Assembly: GCF_023373525.1 (NCBI RefSeq)
Contig: NZ_CP097218.1
Coordinates: 2,666,001 to 2,730,000, forward strand
Direction of reading: 5' to 3'
Origin: Brachybacterium kimchii
GTDB lineage: Bacteria > Actinomycetota > Actinomycetes > Actinomycetales > Dermabacteraceae
DNA length: 64,000 bases
Numbering within the stretch: the stretch's first letter is position 1; each line of letters opens with the position of its first letter. The translations under genes were made by a program, and so were the position numbers. Below are positions 24,904 to 32,700 of the stretch, one piece after another. The notes beneath the pieces are model-generated. The model saw only the letters and a program-made list of their open reading frames with translations, made no database searches and had not been told where the DNA came from.

Positions 24904-26295
24904 TCAGGCGCGCTCGACGGCGTCCACGAGGTCGTCGTCCACGAGCCTGTTGGCGCTCGCCCGCCAGCCGGCCACTCCCAGCAGGACGGCGCTCGCCACC
25001 AGCAGCCACAGCACGAGCGTCATCGAGCCGGTCGCCTGCAGCAGCGCGCCCATCACGAGCGGGCCGATGCCCGCGAGCAGGTAGCCCACGGGCTGGACCA
25101 TCCCCGAGAGCCTCGCCGTGATCGCGGGGTCGCGGGTGCGGCCGGGGATCATCGCGATCGCGGTGGGGAAGGCGAACCCGCCGATGCCCAGCAGCGCCGC
25201 CCAGGCGACGGGCGCGGCAGCCGGCGCGATGATCAGGGCGAGGTAGCCGACCGCGGTGAGCACGCCGAAGGCGAGCGCGAAGACGCCCAGGCGCTGGGAG
25301 CGGGCGATCACCGTCGGCATCACGAGGCCGCCGATCATGCCCCAGGCGGCGACCTGCGAGACCGTCGCCCCAGCGGCGGCGCCGGAGAGCCCGGCGTCGG
25401 TGAGGATCTGCGGGAGGAAGCCGAACTGCGTGTACGCGTTCATCGACTGCAGGCCGAACATGAGCGTGAGGAAGAGCGCCGTGGGCGAGCGGCGCAGGGG
25501 GACGCTGCGCGCCGCCACGCGCGCGGCGGCCCGGGCACGCGAGCGCTCCGTCGCGGCATCGGGGACCGACGGGTCGGACGCGGTGTCCTCAGGGGGCAGG
25601 ACGCCGTCGGCCGCGCGCGGGAAGTCGTTGCCGACCTTCGCGAGCACCACGAGACCGACCAGCACCGGCAGCACAGCGAGCACGGTCCAGGCCTGCAGGG
25701 AGAAGCGCCAGCCGCTGCCCCCGGAGGCGAGCGGGACGGCGATCGCCGGACCGACGGCCGCCCCGACCGAGAGCAGCATCGAATAGGCGGTCATGAGCAG
25801 CACGGTCGAGCGCCCGCCGTGGTGCTTGACCCAGGCCGGCGTGACCACGTTGACGAGCGACGGCCCCATCAGCGCGACAGCGCTGAGCAGCACGAACAGC
25901 CCGAACGAGCCGGAGAGCGGCCGCAGGATCAGCCCGATCGCGAGCAGCGAGAAGGCGAGCACGATGGTCCCGGTGAGGCCGATCCGCCGGGACAGGGGCA
26001 CCGCGAGCAGGCCGAACGCGCCGAAGCACAGGCAGGGCAGCGCGGTGAGCAGGCCGTCGGCCCAGGCGCCCACTCCGTAGGCGCCGGTGATGTCCTCCAT
26101 GAGCGGGCCCAGCCCGGACGCCGCGGGGCGCAGGTTCAGCGAGATCGTCACCACGAAGACGATCGCGAGCGCGAGCCCGACGGCGCCCGCGGTGCGGCCG
26201 GACGCGGCGGCACGGCGGGACGCGGCGGGGCGCGTCGAGGCCGCGGGAAGGTCGGGATCGGGGGTCGAGGAGGAAGGAGTGTCCGGGGACGTCAC
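24904..26295 (-). CDS. MFS transporter, CynX/NimT type
   Basis: Major facilitator of 463 residues with twelve hydrophobic helices. It resembles the cyanate/nitroimidazole-type (CynX, YycB) branch: LNLRPAASGLGPLMEDI in helix 1, a conserved start of that group, and GLQSMNAYTQFGFLPQIL in helix 7. An acidic and Arg-rich cytoplasmic loop (about 220-265) joins the two halves. GTG at 26295 is preferred; GAGAAT lies 6 nt upstream and upstream sequence on this strand is not family-like. Divergent from the gene at 26353. Confidence 0.82.
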   Translation of the reverse strand: MTSPDTPSSSTPDPDLPAASTRPAASRRAAASGRTAGAVGLALAIVFVVTISLNLRPAASGLGPLMEDITGAYGVGAWADGLLTALPCLCFGAFGLLAVPLSRRIGLTGTIVLAFSLLAIGLILRPLSGSFGLFVLLSAVALMGPSLVNVVTPAWVKHHGGRSTVLLMTAYSMLLSVGAAVGPAIAVPLASGGSGWRFSLQAWTVLAVLPVLVGLVVLAKVGNDFPRAADGVLPPEDTASDPSVPDAATERSRARAAARVAARSVPLRRSPTALFLTLMFGLQSMNAYTQFGFLPQILTDAGLSGAAAGATVSQVAAWGMIGGLVMPTVIARSQRLGVFALAFGVLTAVGYLALIIAPAAAPVAWAALLGIGGFAFPTAIAMIPGRTRDPAITARLSGMVQPVGYLLAGIGPLVMGALLQATGSMTLVLWLLVASAVLLGVAGWRASANRLVDDDLVDAVERA

Positions 26296-26340
26296 CGGTC
26301 GATTCTCCCCCTCCTCGCCCACTCGCCGCGCATCGCCCCA

Positions 26341-26346
26341 TACGCT
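26341..26346 (+). promoter_or_regulatory. -10 box, leaderless type
   Basis: TACGCT ends 6 nt before the ATG at 26353. Confidence 0.45.
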
Positions 26347-26352
26347 GGACCG

Positions 26353-27357
26353 ATGGAACCGATCCCCCGCTTCTGGGCCTCGCGCACCACCACCGTCCCC
26401 ACCCGTCGCCGCGGCGAGGTCCCCGTGGACGTGTGGGGGTGGTCGGACCGCTCCCGCGAGGACGCGCTCTCGCGCGCCGAACGGCGGGCGCAGGAGCTCG
26501 CGGCGCGCGGCATCGAGGACACCCGCGCGGCCGAGTACTACCCCGGCCGGCCCGTGCGCGAGGAGATCCTCGAGGAGGTGCGCGGCGACGACGGCGCGCT
26601 GCTCGCCGTGATCACCCGCAACCGCTACGGCGCCGCCGTGCTGAACACGGACGCCGTGCTCATCGCCGATGTGGACCTGCCGGCCTCGGCGCTGGCGCGG
26701 GGCCGACGGCGGTCCGCGCGCGGTGCGGGTCCGGCTGGGGGCGCGGGCGGGGAGCGCCCGTCCCTGCTGGGGCGTCTTTTCGGCCGACGGGCGCAGGCGC
26801 CCGCCACCGCGGGCGACGACGCGAACGCCGGGGCCGATGCGCGCACGGGGACCAGACTCGACGACGCGCCAGGCGTGTCCGATGCGCTCGACGCGACGCC
26901 CGAGGCGACGGCCGTGCGCGAGAGGGTCGAGGCCTTCGCCGGGGCCCACCCCGACTGGGGCGTGCACCTGCACCGCACGGCTGCGGGCTTCCGCGTGCTG
27001 ATCAGCGGGACGGGCGCGGCGCCCGCGAGCGAGCAGGCCCGCGGCATCCTCGACGAGCTCGGCTCGGATCCGCTGTACGTCAGGCTGTGCGCGGCGCAGG
27101 GCTCCTACCGGGCTCGGCTCGCGCCGAAGCCGTGGCGGGTGGGCCGCGCGGCGCTGCGTGTGCGCTGGCCGGCCGAGGGCCGGGCGGCCGACGAGTACGC
27201 GTCATGGGTGCGGGACTTCGAGTCCTCCTGCGCGGACAGCGCCGCGTGCCGGCGCGTCTGGTGGAACGGCGTCGAGCCGACGAGCGATGCCGAGCGCCGG
27301 CTGCTGGCCCTGCACGACGAGCGCTCCGGCGCCGATTCCGGCCACGGGCTCGCATGA
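26353..27357 (+). CDS. Conserved protein of unknown function
   Basis: Protein of 334 residues; soluble, with no catalytic motif I can name. The N-terminal part (1-110) has the pattern IPRFWASRTTTVPTRRRGE and VITRNRYGAAVLNTDAVLIADVDLP, then a low-complexity Ala/Arg/Gly linker (about 117-185). A second domain (190-330) has FRVLISGTGAAPASEQARGILDELGSDPLYVRLC and LAPKPWRVGRAALRVRWPAE. The second half resembles a family seen in many bacteria without an assigned function. It overlaps the next acetyltransferase gene by 4 nt. Confidence 0.65.
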   Translation: MEPIPRFWASRTTTVPTRRRGEVPVDVWGWSDRSREDALSRAERRAQELAARGIEDTRAAEYYPGRPVREEILEEVRGDDGALLAVITRNRYGAAVLNTDAVLIADVDLPASALARGRRRSARGAGPAGGAGGERPSLLGRLFGRRAQAPATAGDDANAGADARTGTRLDDAPGVSDALDATPEATAVRERVEAFAGAHPDWGVHLHRTAAGFRVLISGTGAAPASEQARGILDELGSDPLYVRLCAAQGSYRARLAPKPWRVGRAALRVRWPAEGRAADEYASWVRDFESSCADSAACRRVWWNGVEPTSDAERRLLALHDERSGADSGHGLA

Positions 27358-27971
27358 GCGTCGACGAGCGCGGGGATCGGGGCGGGCCCGACGGACCCGT
27401 CGGCCCGGAGCGGAGCACCGAGCGCCTCGACCTCCACGTGCCGCGGCTCTCCGATCTTCCCGAGCTGCACGCCCTGTACGAGGATCCCCGGGTGTGGCAG
27501 CACTTCCCGCAGCTGCGGCATACGGAGGAGCGGGACACTCGCGCGATGCTCGAGCGCTGGATCGCCCAGTGGGAGCGCGATGGCCTGGGCACCTGGATCG
27601 TGCGCCCGCGCGGAGAGGACGAGCTGCTGGGCAATGCCGGCTGCTCGCTGCGCGGGGCGGTCGACGAGGCGGCGCAGGGTGCGCGATTCTGGAACCTCGG
27701 CTACCGCTTCCGCCCGGAGTCGCAGGGGCAGGGCTTCGCCCGCGAGGCGGCGCAGGCCGCGATCGAGGCGGCCCGCGCAGCGGCCCCCGAGGTGCCGGTG
27801 GTGGCCTTCCTGCTCGAGCACAACGAAGCCTCCGCGGCGCTCGCACGGCGCCTGGGACTGGTGCAGCGCCACCGGGGACCCGACGCGGGGAACCCCGATC
27901 CGTCGGCGATCCGGCTCGTCTTCTCCGACCGGGAGCTCAGCGACGAGGAGCTGGTCGAGACCCTGCGGTGA
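27354..27971 (+). CDS. GNAT-family N-acetyltransferase (RimJ/RimL type)
   Basis: Acetyltransferase of 205 residues, Acetyltransf_3 class: TERLDLHVPRLSDLPELHALYEDPRVWQHF at the N-terminus, GTWIVRPRGEDELLGNAGCSL in the centre and the acetyl-CoA loop ESQGQGFAREAA. The last 30 residues (SAIRLVFSDRELSDEELVETL) are helical. It is coupled by ATGA to the unknown protein, so the latter may be its substrate or adaptor. Confidence 0.83.
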   Translation: MSVDERGDRGGPDGPVGPERSTERLDLHVPRLSDLPELHALYEDPRVWQHFPQLRHTEERDTRAMLERWIAQWERDGLGTWIVRPRGEDELLGNAGCSLRGAVDEAAQGARFWNLGYRFRPESQGQGFAREAAQAAIEAARAAAPEVPVVAFLLEHNEASAALARRLGLVQRHRGPDAGNPDPSAIRLVFSDRELSDEELVETLR

Positions 27972-28000
27972 GGGCCTCGCCCACGCGAACGGGCCGACTT

Positions 28001-29254
28001 TCAGTCGCCGAGCAGTGCGAGAGGGACGACGGCGACCCCGTCCGCGCGCCGGTAGGCCTCGGGTCCCGTGGTGAGGACGACGAGGTCTGCGACGTCGTCC
28101 CCGAGCTTCTCCCGCAGCCACAGCAGGTGGCGCACGTCGTGGTCGTCGACCGACCTCGCGAGCTTCACCTCGATGCCCACGATCCGCCCGTCGGGCCCTT
28201 CGACGATGAGGTCGACCTCGCGATCTCCGTTCCGGGTGCGCAGATGGCCCACGTGCGCATCGGCCGCAGTCGCCGACGCGCGGACGGACAGCGTGGCGAG
28301 CGATTCGAACAGCGGTCCCGCCATGTGCGCGCCCCGCGGGCCCATCAGCGTCTTCGCGCTCATCCCCAATGCCCTCAGAGCGAGGGCGGGATCCACGAGC
28401 TGGTGTTTGGGGGCCTGCTGCAGTCGTCCCAGCGAGATCCGTACGGGCTCCCACGCGGGTACGGGGTCGAGCACCCACAGCTGCGTCAGATGCTCTCGGT
28501 ACGCGATCGTCGTCGTCTTCGCCGGCTGCGTCCCATCACCGCCCGTCGTGGCATCCATGATCTTGGCGTACGCGGTGGTCGACGACGACGCCGCCGCATA
28601 GGCGGCGATCCATCGGCGAAGCACTTCCGGGCGTCGCACCTTCAGTCCGACCTCGGGAAGGTCTCGATCGATGATCCTCAGGAGGTAGCTGTCCAGCAGG
28701 ACGCGTCCGGCCCTCGCCTCGGCCCCCATGACTCCCGGGAAGCCGCTGCGCGAGAGGGCCTCCGCGTAGTCGGACGTCGTCCAGTCCGTCATCCCGGTGA
28801 CCTTGGCGTCCCCCTCGCCGTCCATCATCGCTGCAAGGCTGACGGTCGGCTCGACGACACCTCTCTCGTGCACTGCCATGGGCCGCATCCGGAGCGAGAC
28901 GATCCGGCCCGCACCACTGTGCGTCCCCTGCGCAGCGGACTCCGAGGCACTGCCGGTGAGGAGGAACCGGCCCGGGCGTGCCCCGGAATCCACTCGACGC
29001 CGCACGACATCCCACACCTCCGGCAGCCATTGCCACTCGTCGAGAAGGACCGTGCCCTGGTCACCGTTCAGCAGCGACGGATCGGATGCCAGGAGCTCGC
29101 GCTGCGCGGGATCATCCAGCAAGTAGGCGCGGGATGCCCTCCGCAGGGCCGTGGCCGACTTCCCGACGCCTTTGGCCCCGTCGATCGCGATCGCGGGCAA
29201 CGAAGGCATCAGCGCGTCGAGCGAGCTGTCGAGACTTCGTCGTCTGTATCCCAC
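28001..29254 (-). CDS. AAA ATPase with DUF4143 (ATP-binding, nuclease-like C-terminus)
   Basis: P-loop protein of 417 residues. Walker A is GAKGVGKS (26-33), Walker B LLDEWQWL (70-77), then a sensor region FLLTGSAS. The central segment is the helical lid of this family. The C-terminal DUF4143 part has the nuclease-like stretch GDREVDLIVEGPDGRIVGIEVKLARS (D, ExK). Typical of mobile, patchily distributed genes in actinobacteria; often viewed as a defence or TA-like accessory gene, which is inference. GTG start at 29254 follows GGGGGA. Three 23-bp direct repeats precede it. Confidence 0.82.
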   Translation of the reverse strand: MGYRRRSLDSSLDALMPSLPAIAIDGAKGVGKSATALRRASRAYLLDDPAQRELLASDPSLLNGDQGTVLLDEWQWLPEVWDVVRRRVDSGARPGRFLLTGSASESAAQGTHSGAGRIVSLRMRPMAVHERGVVEPTVSLAAMMDGEGDAKVTGMTDWTTSDYAEALSRSGFPGVMGAEARAGRVLLDSYLLRIIDRDLPEVGLKVRRPEVLRRWIAAYAAASSSTTAYAKIMDATTGGDGTQPAKTTTIAYREHLTQLWVLDPVPAWEPVRISLGRLQQAPKHQLVDPALALRALGMSAKTLMGPRGAHMAGPLFESLATLSVRASATAADAHVGHLRTRNGDREVDLIVEGPDGRIVGIEVKLARSVDDHDVRHLLWLREKLGDDVADLVVLTTGPEAYRRADGVAVVPLALLGD

Positions 29255-29297
29255 GATTTCCCCCTGACGTGCACATCTGACGCCACAAGGCCGCGCG

Positions 29298-29359
29298 TAC
29301 GCTACCTTCAGCAGGACCTTTACGCTACCTTCAGCACGGACTCGACGCTACCATCAGCA
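29298..29359 (-). repeat. Three tandem 23-bp direct repeats upstream of AAA/DUF4143 gene
   Basis: TACGCTACCTTCAGCA recurs at 29298, 29321 and (one base changed, ACGCTACCATCAGCA) 29345, a 23-bp period. Read on the gene's strand each unit contains TGCTGAAGGTAGCGTA with a -10-like TAGCGT. Two turns of helix separate the units, so they look like a cooperative binding array or stacked promoters for the ATPase gene. The unit length and position argue against a CRISPR. Confidence 0.75.
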
Positions 29360-29487
29360 CGAGAAGGATCTGCAGGACACCCGGACAGGAGCGAGCCCCG
29401 CTCCACGAAGATTCCGGGCACGCACGCGTGCATCCCGGCCCGCCGTCCTCATTTCTTCGGCGGCGCTCAGTGCCGCCGCGCCGCCGC

Positions 29488-30867
29488 TCACCCGCCGGTG
29501 AAGCCGCCGCCCCCGGGCATGTCCTTGAAGCGCGAGTAGTGGCCCTCGAAGGCCACCGCGATGGTGCCCACGGCGCCGTTGCGGTGCTTGGCGAGGATGA
29601 GGTCGGCCTCGCCGGCGCGCTGGGACTCCTTCTCGTAGTAGTCCTCGCGGTGGATGAGCACGATCAGGTCGGCGTCCTGCTCGATCGAGCCGGACTCGCG
29701 CAGGTCGCTCATCATCGGCTTCTTGTCCTGGCGCTGCTCGCTGCCGCGGTTCAGCTGGGAGATCGCGATCACCGGGACCTCGAGCTCCTTGGCCAGCAGC
29801 TTGAGCGCACGGGAGAACTCGCTGACCTCCTGCTGCCGCGACTCCACGCGCTTGCCGGAGCTCATGAGCTGCAGGTAGTCGATGACCACGAGCTTGAGGT
29901 CGTGCTTCTGCTTGAGCCGGCGGCACTTCGCGCGGATCTCCATGAGCGACATGTTCGCGGAGTCGTCCATGAACAGCGGCGCGTTGCCGATGCGGCTCAT
30001 GGCGCGCGCCATCGCCTGCCAGTCGCGGTCGTCCATCGAGCCGTCGCGCATCTTGCCCATCGGCACCTGCGCCTCGGCCGAGAGCAGACGCATGGTGATC
30101 TCGGTCTTGTCCATCTCCAGGGAGAAGATGACGCTGGTCTGGCCGTTGTGGATCGACGCCGAGCGGAGCACGTCCATGCCCAGCGTCGTCTTGCCCATCG
30201 CGGGGCGGCCGGCGAAGATGATCATCTGCCCGGGGTGCAGGCCCTGCGTGATCTCGTCGAACTCGGAGAACCCCGTGGGGATGCCGGTGACCTGGCCGCC
30301 GCGGTTCTGCGTGGCCTCGATGACGTCGATGGTGCCGCCGATGACCTCGGACAGCGGCAGGAAGTCCTCGCTCTGACCGCGCTCGGTGACCGCGTAGACC
30401 TGTGCCTGCGCCTCGTTGATGACCTCCTCGACCTCGCCGCCGTCGGCCGCGTAGCCGAGCTGGACGATGCGGGTGCCGGCCTCGACGAGGCGGCGCAGGG
30501 TCGCGCGCTCGACGACGATGTCCGCGTAGAAGCCGGCGTTCGCGGCGGTGGGGACCATGTCGATGAGGTCGGCGAGGTAGGCGCCGCCGCCCACGCGCTG
30601 CAGCTCGCCGCGCTTGGTGAGCTCGTCGGAGACGGTGACCAGGTCGGCGGGCTCGCCGCGCGAGTAGAGGTCGGTGATCGCGTCGAAGATGACCTCGTGC
30701 GCGGGGCGGTAGAAGTCCGAGCCGCGGGCCTTCTCGACGACGTCGGCGATCGCGTCCTTGGACAGCATCATCCCGCCCAGCACGCCGCGCTCGGCGGCGA
30801 GGTCCTGCGGCGGGGTCCGCTCGAGTCCGCGATCGGGGCCGGGTTCGAAGGCGTCGTTCTGGGTCAC
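29488..30867 (-). CDS. dnaB: Replicative DNA helicase DnaB
   Basis: Hexameric replication-fork helicase, 459 residues, no intein. The N-terminal collar domain covers about 20-150 (PPQDLAAERGVLGGMMLSKDAIADV). The RecA-like motor has Walker A GRPAMGKTT (220-228, Lys226), IFSLEMDK, the Walker B-like LKLVVIDYLQLM, and RDKKPMMSDLRESGSIEQDAD. The GTG start has a -10 box TAGACT 6 nt upstream, so it is probably leaderless. Divergent from the DoxX gene; not next to rplI/rpsF as in many relatives. Confidence 0.96.
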   Translation of the reverse strand: MTQNDAFEPGPDRGLERTPPQDLAAERGVLGGMMLSKDAIADVVEKARGSDFYRPAHEVIFDAITDLYSRGEPADLVTVSDELTKRGELQRVGGGAYLADLIDMVPTAANAGFYADIVVERATLRRLVEAGTRIVQLGYAADGGEVEEVINEAQAQVYAVTERGQSEDFLPLSEVIGGTIDVIEATQNRGGQVTGIPTGFSEFDEITQGLHPGQMIIFAGRPAMGKTTLGMDVLRSASIHNGQTSVIFSLEMDKTEITMRLLSAEAQVPMGKMRDGSMDDRDWQAMARAMSRIGNAPLFMDDSANMSLMEIRAKCRRLKQKHDLKLVVIDYLQLMSSGKRVESRQQEVSEFSRALKLLAKELEVPVIAISQLNRGSEQRQDKKPMMSDLRESGSIEQDADLIVLIHREDYYEKESQRAGEADLILAKHRNGAVGTIAVAFEGHYSRFKDMPGGGGFTGG

Positions 30868-30873
30868 CGGGAC

Positions 30874-30879
30874 AGTCTA
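30874..30879 (-). promoter_or_regulatory. -10 box of dnaB, leaderless type
   Basis: TAGACT on the minus strand ends 6 nt before the GTG at 30867, with no Shine-Dalgarno in between. Confidence 0.55.
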
Positions 30880-30910
30880 GGGAAGAGGGCCGACGCCGCC
30901 CGACGGGGCT

Positions 30911-30932
30911 GTGGATCCACGCGGACCGCGTG
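30911..30932. promoter_or_regulatory. Overlapping dyads between dnaB and doxX
   Basis: GTGGATCCAC (30911-30920) is a perfect palindrome and CACGCGG-N-CCGCGTG (30918-30932) a second one overlapping it. Both lie about 40-60 nt upstream of dnaB and between divergent promoters. Confidence 0.35.
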
Positions 30933-31062
30933 TGGAGTCGCACGCCCCCTTCCCAACTCTTTGATCTTTCCACTACCGTGGGCGGCCACCGCCCGATGCC
31001 GGACGCTCGCCGTGGCGGGCGCGGGCCCGGGTCGACCCCCGCATCCGACGGAAGGACCCCTC

Positions 31063-31515
31063 ATGGCCACCGCCACCGCACAGCGCCACTCGACCACCCG
31101 CGACCTCGGCCTGCTCGTCGCCCGCATCGTCCTGGGCGTCGTCTTCACGGCCCACGGCATCCAGAAGATCTCCGAGTGGGGACTGGACGCGACCGCGCAG
31201 AACTTCGCGGGCATGGGCGTTCCCATGCCCGAGCTCGCCGCCCCGGTCGTGGCGATCCTCGAGCTCGCCGGCGGCATCGCCCTCATCCTCGGCGTGCTCA
31301 CGCCGTGGGTCGGGATCCTGCTCGCGATCGACATGCTCGTCGCGGCCCTGCTGGTCCACGTGGGCTCGGGCGTCTTCGTCGACGGCGGCGGCTGGGAGCT
31401 CGTGGGCGGCCTCGGCGCCGGCGCGCTGGCGCTGGCCGCGACCGGCTCCGGCCGCCTCTCCCTGGACCACCTCTTCGTGGGCCGGCGTTCGGGCAGGCGC
31501 TCCGCGCGCGCCTGA
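31063..31515 (+). CDS. DoxX-family membrane protein
   Basis: Membrane protein of 150 residues with four hydrophobic helices. Helix 1 carries the family motif GLLVARIVLGVVFTAHGIQKI; ALILGVLTPWVG and DMLVAALLVHVGSG follow. DoxX-type proteins are linked with redox or thiol stress in mycobacteria; the partner here is unknown. GAAGGA lies 6 nt before the ATG. TACCGT (30974-30979) is a candidate -10 box giving a leader of about 75 nt. Confidence 0.85.
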   Translation: MATATAQRHSTTRDLGLLVARIVLGVVFTAHGIQKISEWGLDATAQNFAGMGVPMPELAAPVVAILELAGGIALILGVLTPWVGILLAIDMLVAALLVHVGSGVFVDGGGWELVGGLGAGALALAATGSGRLSLDHLFVGRRSGRRSARA

Positions 31516-31651
31516 GACGCGCGCACGGCGCACGGGCTGAACGACCGACGGGCCGCACGACGCACGGTCCGATCGGCACCGGCTCGGCACCGGCTCGACA
31601 GGGTTTCGACACCGCTTACGGGCCGAGGGCCCATCGGTGACGACCACGGGG

Positions 31652-31657
31652 CACGAT
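31652..31657 (+). promoter_or_regulatory. Candidate -10 box of SDR gene
   Basis: CACGAT occurs 57 nt upstream of the ATG at 31715; the same hexamer precedes the POT and MATE genes. Confidence 0.3.
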
Positions 31658-31714
31658 GGGTGCGGAGCGATCCGCGCTCCTCGTGCCCCGTCGCGTTCCA
31701 GGAGGCCCCTTCCG

Positions 31715-32641
31715 ATGGCAGGTTCCGCACGCTCCGAGCAGCCCGGCGGGCCCGCGCCCACCGCCGCAACCACGACCGCGACCGCCCACGGGTCCGCCGC
31801 CGCTCACGGGTCCGCGTCCGCCCGCGTGGTCGTCGTGGGCGGCACGGGCACGATCGGCGCGAAGCTCGTGCGGCTGCTCGAGGCGGAGGGCCACGAGGTG
31901 GTCGTCGCCTCGCCCTCCACGGGCGTGGACACCGTGACCGGCGAGGGCCTCGAGAAGGCCCTGCGCGGCGCGGACATCGTGGTCGACACCTCGAAGCCAC
32001 GGTCCTTCGCGCCCGAGGTCCTCGAGGCCTTCTTCACGACCGGGATCCGCCACCTGCTGGAGGCCGAGCGCGCCGTGGGAGTGCGCCGCCACCTCTCGCT
32101 CTCGATCGTCGGGGCCGACCGCGCGCCCGACGTGCCCTTCTACCGCGCCAAGGCCGGCATGGAGCAGATCGTCCGGGACGGCGGGATCCCCTGGACGATC
32201 CTGCACGCCACCCAGTTCTTCGAGTTCGCGCGCGGCATCGCCGAGGCGTCGGAGCGCACGGAGCGCACGGAGCACACCGAGCGCACGGACGAGCCGGACG
32301 GGACGCGCCCCGCGATCCTGCTCCCGGCGATCCAGGTCCAGCCGATCGCCGGCGACGCGGTCGCCGCGCACCTCGCCCGACTCGTCGCCCGGATCCTCGG
32401 GGCCGACGGAGTCACCACGACCCTCGGCGGCGACCTCGAGATCGCCGGGCCCGAGCGGATGCCCCTCGCCGCATTCGTGCGCACCGCCCTCGGGACCGAC
32501 TCGCCGACCCTCCGCGAGTCACCCCGCGCCCCCTACTTCGGCGGTCTGATCAGCGCGGACACCCTCCTGCCGAGCCCGTCGGCCCGCCTGATCGGCCCCT
32601 CTCTGAGCGAATGGACGAGCACGGACCGCGGCGTCTGCTAG
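31715..32641 (+). CDS. NAD(P)-binding SDR / NmrA-like protein
   Basis: Rossmann-fold protein of 308 residues, extended SDR or NmrA-like. The dinucleotide loop is VVVVGGTGTIGAKLV (about 38-52). LSIVGADRAPDVPFYRAKAGMEQIV matches the YxxxK-type region (Tyr-Arg-Ala-Lys), and ILHATQFFEF the substrate side. The first ~35 residues are Ala/Gly/Thr low complexity; a short ERT/EHT repeat sits at about 180-192. ATG at 31715 has GGAGG 9 nt upstream. Substrate unknown; possibly a redox sensor. Confidence 0.8.
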   Translation: MAGSARSEQPGGPAPTAATTTATAHGSAAAHGSASARVVVVGGTGTIGAKLVRLLEAEGHEVVVASPSTGVDTVTGEGLEKALRGADIVVDTSKPRSFAPEVLEAFFTTGIRHLLEAERAVGVRRHLSLSIVGADRAPDVPFYRAKAGMEQIVRDGGIPWTILHATQFFEFARGIAEASERTERTEHTERTDEPDGTRPAILLPAIQVQPIAGDAVAAHLARLVARILGADGVTTTLGGDLEIAGPERMPLAAFVRTALGTDSPTLRESPRAPYFGGLISADTLLPSPSARLIGPSLSEWTSTDRGVC

Positions 32642-32686
32642 GTCACGAGGAGCGCGCACGGGTTTGTGCCCGGCGCGCAGCGGCGG

Positions 32687-32692
32687 CACGAT
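32687..32692 (+). promoter_or_regulatory. -10-like box of POT gene
   Basis: CACGAT ends 8 nt before the GTG at 32701, the same hexamer and near-same spacing as at the MATE gene. Confidence 0.4.
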
Positions 32693-32700
32693 GGCGGCCC

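Noticed and set aside
29298..29359. Short CRISPR array
   Set aside because: Three units with a 23-bp period and no distinct spacers; no cas genes nearby.
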